DNA from: Pleurotus ostreatus/Saccharomyces cerevisiae fusant
Taxonomy: Eukaryota > Opisthokonta
NCBI GenBank assembly: GCA_024196135.1
Contig: JAMQCK010000065.1
Coordinates: forward strand, 41,304-105,303
Direction of reading: 5' to 3'
Length of the DNA: 64,000 bases
In this document: piece after piece, positions 57,525 to 64,000 of the stretch
Position numbering within the stretch: position 1 is the stretch's first letter
Layout: the number at the start of each line of letters is the position of its first letter
Position numbers and translations under genes: made by a program
Notes under the pieces: model-generated
Told to the model about the DNA's origin: nothing
The model's input: only the letters and a program-made list of their open reading frames with translations
Database searches by the model: none

Positions 57525-58167
57525 CTACTCCTTGGAAAACTCGCCGGCCTACATATGTTGCTCAGCTTTTGTTCGAGGAGGCCTCCCTAAGCTCACCTTG
57601 CGCTCTTGGCCTGTCTCGACGAGGCCCGCATTCCCGGTCAACTGGCCTGCCATATCTTCCATCGCGCCTGCAGGATATCCATGAAAAAATGACTCTTAAG
57701 CCTGCGAACCACTCACCGCGCATCTTGTCAATCGCAGAGGGCTGCCCGTACGTGTCTTGATTCCCTGCCCCCAGATCCCGCCCACACTCATCATACCCAC
57801 TTCCAGTCTGCTTCGCATGCGCTCCAGGCGGCTTATAGCTCTCCGGTCCCTTCGCTCCTAACCTCTCCCCAGCGACGAACCTCCCCGCGCCAGGTCCGCT
57901 CGCCGCACCCATGTGATGCGCCATCGCGTACTCGTTCGTGCCGCTGCTCGGTGCGCCTTGAGGGGCGTGGTACTCCGATGTGGCGACGTTTGTCTGGTCA
58001 CAATTGCGTTCCGCGGTACGGGGCTGGGCGTCGTAGTTCTCGTAATGCTGGCGCTCGCCGGTGCTGATGTCGTCGACCACAGCGCCGCGAAGGGCGTTTC
58101 TTCTGCTGGTCGGGACGCCAGCTGGGACGCCGTTGAAGTCGCCAAACTCGGAGCCGGTAAATGCCAT
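57525..58167 (-). CDS. Small protein with CsbD/Hmp1-like C-terminus
   Basis: About 160 residues in three exons. ATG at 58167 (MAFTGSEFGDFNGVPAGVP). The first 130 residues are polar, Gly/Ala/Ser/Asn-rich and probably disordered. The end, after an intron beginning GTGAGT, reads KMRGAMEDMAGQLTGNAGLV then ETGQERKAGEFSKE. A Lys/Met-Gly-x-Glu-x-Gly-Thr-Gly-Asn pattern of this sort is found in CsbD-type stress proteins and in the Ustilago Hmp1 cruciform-binding protein; the resemblance is by eye. Stop at 57525-57527. It lies head to head with the small-protein gene at 58689. Confidence 0.62.
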
Positions 58168-58688
58168 CAGGGAGTAGATGAGGTGTAGATGGTAGTGAGT
58201 TGTTTCTGCTAAACGGTCCAAGGATGCGAGGGACTTCAGCCTTATCTTCGCGCAAAGCTCTCGCAGCTTTATACTTCCTCGCCGCCATCGCGTCACCGAC
58301 ATTTTTCGACCCTCGGACGAAGCCTAGAGCCCAGCACGTCGAAAAGGGCCCCAGTACGTCACCTGCACCCCATCGTGAATGGAGAATCGTTTGCTGGTGA
58401 GCCCTTAGCGCTCCCTTGGCTGGCAGATATGAAGCCTGACGTTGCGCCTCAGATTGGCGAAGGGTCACGGGAGAAGTTGAACTTCGCGGTCACGAGACGG
58501 GTGAGAACCTCCCATTCGCGCTGGAGCGGAGGTGGCGCGACTCGCGAATATGACGTTCCCGGAATCGTCATGGATGAGCAGGCCTTTCCTCCGGCCGGGA
58601 CGTATATAAGGATGTAGTCGATTCCTTGTATTCTTCCATTTCTTCATCACCACCTCGAACGAAATCTTTATCGTCCACCGTACACACC
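58168..58688. promoter_or_regulatory. Shared divergent promoter region of two small-protein genes
   Basis: 520 bases between two divergent ATGs. CGTATATAAG at 58601-58610 lies about 80 bp before the plus-strand gene. TTTATACTTC near 58258 gives a weak minus-strand TATA-like match about 90 bp before the other gene. No clear heat-shock or stress element was seen. Confidence 0.45.
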
Positions 58689-59124
58689 ATGTCCCAACAC
58701 GGAGTCCACGCCGACATCCTCAAGCGCGAGGCGCAATCTGGCGGCCCCCGCGAGCACTTCCAGACCTCCGACGCCAACGACTTTGCGTCGGCTAAGGAGA
58801 CTGCGCAATCTACGTTTTCCGACCAGCGCCAAGCTCAGGAGCCGGGCAGCTTCGGGCAGGCGGATCGATTCAACGCCAGCGAGATTGAGGGCTCGCAGAA
58901 GCAACCGACGCTGACTGAAAGACTGCAAGGTAAGTGGTCAAGGAGAGACGAGAGCGTCAGCGGCTAATGTCACTGCAGAAGGCGTTCAGCAGGCTGCTTC
59001 GATAGTGACTGGCAGTCAGAGCCAGGAGAAGGGTGGGCAGCGTCAGGTGCCGGTAAGTAACGCTGCTCTGAAGGCTTCGCAGGCAGAGAGAGCTAAATCC
59101 TCATAGACTGGAGAGAAGTTCTGA
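58689..59124 (+). CDS. Small hydrophilic protein, possibly stress-related
   Basis: Three exons, about 110 residues. ATG at 58689 (MSQHGVHADILKREAQSGG) with a TATA box 80 bp upstream. The protein is rich in Gln, Ala, Ser and Glu, without Cys, and looks disordered (SDANDFASAKETAQSTFSDQ, PTLTERLQ). Exon 2 gives EGVQQAASIVTGSQSQEKG and exon 3 only TGEKF before the stop at 59122-59124. This is the kind of composition seen in conidiation- or desiccation-linked small proteins, but no domain is recognised. Divergent partner of the gene at 57525. Confidence 0.6.
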
Positions 59125-61126
59125 TCTCGTGAAGAGGGATTAGCAGCAGCATCACAAATGTAACCATAGCACCCACGCGACGTATCATGACTTCACACAT
59201 GATGCAGCATTCTAATGCGACGTATGAACGCATTCTCCTGCAGTTCGAGCTTGGGATTGAGTTCCAAGGCTTTCTGAAAATTGCCACGAGTAGGAGAGCG
59301 TTTGCGCAGGGGATTTCTGCACAGCTGTTGGCCATAAACTTTTGCTTGATCGTGTTTACTAGTGTGGGTCCACTTCCGTGACCTTTTGACACCAGAAACA
59401 GGAGAGAAAATAAGGCAAACTACCTATCGCCGCATCATTGAGGAAGCCTGTTCATGAGCAGTCGCTCCTTGGCCTTGGCCAGGGAGATCTCCAGAGGATA
59501 TGATGGATTGCCTGATCAGGTGAAGGAACTGTCGCCACAACATGAGAAGTCCATCGTGTAGCACAGGCAAAGACTTGGCCGGGTTGCCATTTGCAGGTAG
59601 CGAACGCCACCGGAGCACGCTTCAGTCATCAGCTGCACGCCTTGTTCACGCTGTTGCTGCAGAAGGACATTGGCAAGTCGTATACAGTTCTACGAAGTCG
59701 GATACGGTAGCTATCAAAACCTAGGGCTGACGCGAGAACGAGAACGAATGGCGCGAGAGCCCATGTACGGGGCAGGGCAGGGCATAGAACACGAGAGCAG
59801 GCGGCGGAGGCGTTGAAGAACGAGCAAACGGTAGCTACGCGTCGCGGAGCCGGAATGAAGGGGTATAGACGGGAGCTTCGCACGCTGGAAGTGCGACTAG
59901 GGGACGAACGTTGGCGAGAAGGTGCTGACGAGAGCAGCTGAGAAGGTCCGCGATCCAGATACGGTCCTGCTATTCTTCGTTGGCTCATAGCCGGAAGTTG
60001 AGGCGTATGAGAGGCTGGTCGACGTGTAGTCCTATTCTTCGACTTGAGCAGCCTATAAACAGGGCCAATACCGCGCCGTTAGCTCTTTAAAGGCTGTCCG
60101 TTGAGAGTAAGAGTTGTGCAGAGCTCGAAGCTGAATGCCCGCGGCTTTGCGAAGCACGTATAACACGAGTGATTCATTTGTTCGGCCTTTGTGTAGAGAA
60201 GTTCCAGGCTACAAGTTTCGCAGAGGCATACAGATTCCGTCGCGGTTTCGAAGGTCAGTAAGGAGGGGAGGGTGCCACTATGGAGCTCACACGGACATGT
60301 GAGGCGGGGAGAGCGGCGCTCGCCAAGCGATAGATGAAGGTGATAGAGGAAATGGTCATGCGCTGGAAGGGCGGTCATGGACTGAGGAGAATAGGTGAAC
60401 ACGGGGGTTCCTATGTAATGAGCACGCGACTCGGCTATTCCCAGCAGTTGACAGCGAAGACACTGTTGATGATGACTATGAAGGGGATGCCGCACTGTTT
60501 CCCGTTCCTCGTCTACCCATGGTCGACCAACATTGTACACGGGCGCTAGTGTGATGGAGAATGGAAAGGCTGAGAGAGCTGAACGTGAGTTGGAGGCGGT
60601 GGGTCAAACGACGGGGGAGTAGCCGAGGCGGCACACCAGAGACGGAGTCCATCCGAGCGGAGAACAAGCGCAGTCCGACGCAACGCGCAGAGGCCACCGA
60701 CGGAGGACGATTGGGGGACAAATGAGGCGGTGTTGTCGTCCTTTCAGATCGATTTCATGCTCGCGGCTGGCGGGGGCTCGGACGCCTTGAGCAGAAGCAA
60801 GACCGGGGGGGAGGGCAATAGGAGAAGTCGAAGGGGCGATGTGTGGGCGGGTAATGACCTTATCGGAGGGTATAAGAAGAGCTCGGCGCTTGCGAAGGAG
60901 CAGTCAGGGGCTGCGGACCGTGACGAAATTCCATCAAAATCGACATTCTTGGCCACATCCTTGGCGTTCTACTCCTTGACTCCCGCCACGACGAGCTCGT
61001 CGTCCAGCACAGTCCCGACAACGACATCCCTCTGCCCACCGGCAGCGGCGCATGCTCCGCACGTAACTTCACGACCTAGACGTTGAGAAAGTCAACATTG
61101 GACATACTCTATACGCGGCGTTGATC
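59125..61126. other. Two-kilobase gene-poor stretch
   Basis: No supported gene. Two minus-strand frames stand out: 59629-59988 (119 codons, Arg/Ser/Pro-rich, real ATG at 59988) and 60079-60540 (153 codons, opens with GTG, contains SVCLCETCSLELLY and NHSCYTC, which look like spaced Cys pairs). Neither shows an exon chain or a known domain. A plus-strand frame at 60730-61086 is also unsupported. Confidence 0.4.
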
Positions 61127-63955
61127 ATGTATTTCCATCCGGTGCGTTCTACAACATCGTCGCTGGGGGACTCGATGCTGACAATCGTTGCCCCAGTTTG
61201 AGGTCAATGTGCCTCATGTCGTGTACACCTGTCTCGGCGGCTTCGTTGTCATTGTACGTTAGCGTGCCCTGCGACTGTCGATCTTGCTAACCGCCCCTTG
61301 TAGTTTGGCATGGTCTCGCTCTTCCTGCGCGAGAAGGCACGTCGCTAACTGAGAGGAACGAAGCCACAAGACTGACAAGCTCACAGCTATATATCGGCGA
61401 AGCGAACTGGGCCTTCTTGTTTGGCATCATCATCGGTGCGTTCGCTCAGCCCTCTCGGCTCACTTGGCACTGACCAACCGTCGTCCAGGTCCCTATGGCG
61501 CCGGCATCTTCGACCCCCGAGCATGGGCAGGCGGCGATGAAGAGACCACCAATGCTATCACCCTTGAGTTCACCCGCGTCGTCCTTGCCATCGGTGTCTT
61601 CGCAATAGGTGTCGAATTGCCAAAGGCCTACATGGCTCGACACTGGAAGAGCATCTTCATGCTACTCGGACCTATCATGACATACGTGCGTACTCTGTCT
61701 CCTTCCGCCGTGCACCCTATACCCCGAGACGGTTCGCCGCACGTCACGCAACCTTGTCATGCCCTCAGGTCGTGGCGCGCTGCATGAACGTTGCATTTGT
61801 ACATGGTGCACCGGATACCGATCATCTTGAATGAACGATGGGATGCTGATAACCTTACAGGGCTGGTTTGTATGCGCGGGGTTGATATACGCCCTCATAC
61901 CTGGCCTCAACTTCCTCTCCGCGCTCGCCGTAGCCGCATGTCTAACACCGACGGATCCCATTCTCGCCGCAGCTGTCGTTGGTGGAAAGTACGCCGACAA
62001 GCATGTACCTACACATATCCGCCATCTGCTCGCCGCAGAGTCCGGATGCAACGACGGAGCCGCTTTCCCCTTCCTCTTCATCGCCATCTACCTTACTATC
62101 GACCACAACACCGGCAAGGCGATAGGCGACTGGTTCCTCATGCTTTGGGTGTACCAGGTCATCCTTGGAACGACCATCGGTATCTTCATTGGATGGGGCT
62201 TCCGCCACCTCATGAAGTTCGGCGAGCGGCACGATATGATCGATCGCCACTCATACGTCGCGCAGTACGTCTCGCTCGCCCTTCTGACGGTCGGCGTTGG
62301 TACACTGCTCGGTTCAGATGACCTGCTGGCATCGTTCGCATGTGGCGCGGCCTTTGCGTGGGACGGTTTTTTCAATCGGCAGACGGAGGAGTCGGTGTTC
62401 TCGTCCGTTATCGATCTGTTGTTCAACATTGCGGCCTTCGTATATGTCGGGGCATGGATGCCTTTCGACTCGTTCGCAGACGATATGCTCACGCTGTCGG
62501 TCTGGCGGTTGATTGTCATCGCTATCCTCATCCTGCTGCTTCGCCGCCTTCCGGCTATTGTTGCACTGTACCGTTGGATTCCGGACATCAAGACCTTCCG
62601 CGAAGCCGTCTTCACCGGGCACTTCGGTCCCATGGGCATTGGTAAGTACACAAGTGCACCTATCCGTCTAGTCCTTTTGCTCATCTCGCGTAGGTGCTGT
62701 CTTCATCTCCACGCTCGCCGCAGAAATCCTCAGCGAACACTCGGAAGACTCTGAACAAATCGCTCTACTCGCCGACTCCATCCAACCCATCGTAGCTTTC
62801 ATCGTGTTGTGCTCTATCGTTGTGCATGGCCTGTCAATCCCCGGCTTTTCGCTCGGTCGTCGCGTACACTCCGTCAGTCGCACGTGGTCACGACACGCCA
62901 ACGCGCCCGAGTGGACAACTCAGGCCCGCCATGTCAACAGAGGCGAGGATGTTGTTATCAACCGCGACAGGGACGATGTCATGGAGCGCGGGGAATTGGA
63001 GAAGGAGGCAGACAGCGAGCCTAGCTCGGCGACGCGCACGACCGCGGGCGAGCCAGAGAAGGGCCCTCCGACCCCGGAGATGCCGCCCGACGGCGATGAT
63101 GTACTTTCGGAATGGCAAGAAGGGAGGGATACGGTCATTGAAAGGCGCGCAGGACCGGGCGAAGAGGTGAGTTGCTGCACGAGGATCAAGGGTACAAAGC
63201 TAACATCGCCGCAGGTTGAAGTTGAGGTTATCCGTAACGACACCGACACGGAGTCGATCAGGAGTAAGTTCCGCACGACTCGCCGCGACGCACCCAAGGT
63301 GGCGAAGGACTACATGCACCGGATGCGGCATGCACAAGAGCATGCCGGACAGGAAGCGGAGGCCGCAGCGGCGCACGTGAAGGCGGAGATCGAGGAAGAA
63401 GGCAGGCAAGCGGAGCAAGCAGCGAAGCACGCAGAGGTCAAGGCGGAGGACTTTGGGCACAAGATCGTCGAGGCCGTCGCGCCCGATCATGCCGCCCGCT
63501 CACCGAGCCCACGATCGCGCTCGCCCTCCGCCTCTGAAGCAGACGACGAAGAAGCTTGGGCATCCGACGAGCCAGCGGGCGACAACTCGCAGCCGCGCTC
63601 GCGGAGTCCGCGCACGAAGGGGAAGGGCCTCGCGAGCATGGCGCGCAAGGGCAAGCGGCGGAGCGGGATGAAGCACGCGCACCACGAAAGCCTGGGATCG
63701 CTGCGCCATCCGCGACTTGAGCAGGTGCGCTCGAGCGGGACGCACGGAGGCGGGCGTGAGGCCAGTCCTGTGCGCTCGATACGCTTTGCGGACGAGGATG
63801 CGGCGGCGGGACGGAGAGGCTCGGTCGCAGGCAGCAGTATGACGGGCGGGGACTCAGAGCCGCAGAGTCCGACAAGTGTGCGGAACTCGGGCACGGGGAA
63901 CCACATCTCGTTTGACCTGCCACCCGAGGGAAGCTCGAAGGCAGGAGCATCCTGA
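61127..63955 (+). CDS. Plasma-membrane Na+/H+ antiporter (Nha1/Sod2 type)
   Basis: Exports Na+ (and K+) in exchange for protons. ATG at 61127: MYFHPFEVNVPHVVYTCLGG across an intron, then short exons FGMVSLFLREK, LYIGEANWAFLFGIIIG and PYGAGIFDPRAW. Membrane helices continue: ITLEFTRVVLAIGVFAIGVEL, the ion-site motif LTPTDPILAAAVVGG, HLLAAESGCNDGAAFPFLF (the Asn-Asp pair), WVYQVILGTTIGIFIGWGF, SDDLLASFACGAAFAWDGFF, FGPMGIGAVFISTLA. The C-terminal 330 residues are cytosolic: acidic segments, a coiled-coil-like Ala/Glu/Lys stretch (HAQEHAGQEAEAAAAHVKAE), Ser-Pro-Arg repeats (SPSPRSRSPS) and HISFDLPPEG at the end. About 7 introns. Stop at 63953-63955. With the ENA pump it suggests normal sodium defence. 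Confidence 0.95.
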
Positions 63956-64000
63956 GCGATGGTGGACGGAGAGATGCTTCTGGAGTAATGAGGAGGGGAG

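Noticed and set aside
60079..60540. 153-codon minus-strand frame with spaced Cys pairs
   Set aside because: Cys spacing suggested a RING-like finger, but the pattern is incomplete, the frame opens with GTG and no neighbouring exon completes it.

Overview
The window looks like a gene-dense, GC-rich piece of a basidiomycete nuclear genome, most likely an Agaricomycete and possibly of the polypore or white-rot type. The evidence is: many GT-AG introns of about 45-70 nt, short intergenic gaps, neighbouring genes on both strands with no operon logic, and families typical of such fungi (F-box proteins with poor sequence identity, MYND proteins with an Mss51-like C-terminus, an intracellular GH15 enzyme, a kinase-like pseudokinase, an ENA sodium ATPase, a membrane-anchored P450). 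Genes were built by hand from splice signals and protein motifs, so outer limits are more reliable than every internal exon edge.

Layout. 1-330: 3' end of an unidentified gene. 1715-5908 (+): RecQ helicase. 6047-7299 (-): thioesterase-fold protein. 7547-8934 (-): gelsolin/fragmin, divergent from 9164-10420 (+), an EI24/Rrt8-like membrane protein. 10675-13499 (+): DCAF-type WD40 protein with minisatellites in two introns. 14142-17381 (+): ribonucleotide reductase large subunit behind a cluster of three ACGCGT boxes. 18022-19911 (-): dynactin p62. 20568-22502 (+): F-box protein. 22680-23964 (-): NAD(P)HX epimerase. 24579-26642 (+): Ser/Thr kinase. 26643-28166: a gene-free block with a long pyrimidine tract, consecutive hairpins and direct repeats. 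28167-29940 (-): MYND/Mss51-like protein. 30144-34166 (-): ENA Na+ ATPase. 34475-35256 (-) and 35455-36097 (+): unknown proteins. 36443-37825 (+): BTB protein. 38237-40679 (+): cytochrome P450 with an apparent one-base frameshift. From 40772 to 53307 all genes lie on the minus strand: PPC decarboxylase, F-box protein, GH15 glycosidase, APH-fold phosphotransferase, kinase-like protein, family X DNA polymerase, unknown. Then 53503-55004 (+): SNF5/SFH1; 55705-57049 (+): NmrA-like protein; 57525-58167 (-) and 58689-59124 (+): two divergent small proteins; 61127-63955 (+): Na+/H+ antiporter.

The genes do not form a metabolic cluster. Themes that recur are DNA replication and repair (RecQ, RNR, PolX, SNF5), sodium homeostasis (ENA and Nha1 types), and CoA and nicotinamide cofactor upkeep (PPCDC, NAXE). 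I did not find a convincing new multi-gene system. The best candidates for undescribed biology are the structured non-coding block at 27.3-27.5 kb, the promoter boxes, and several genes with altered catalytic residues.
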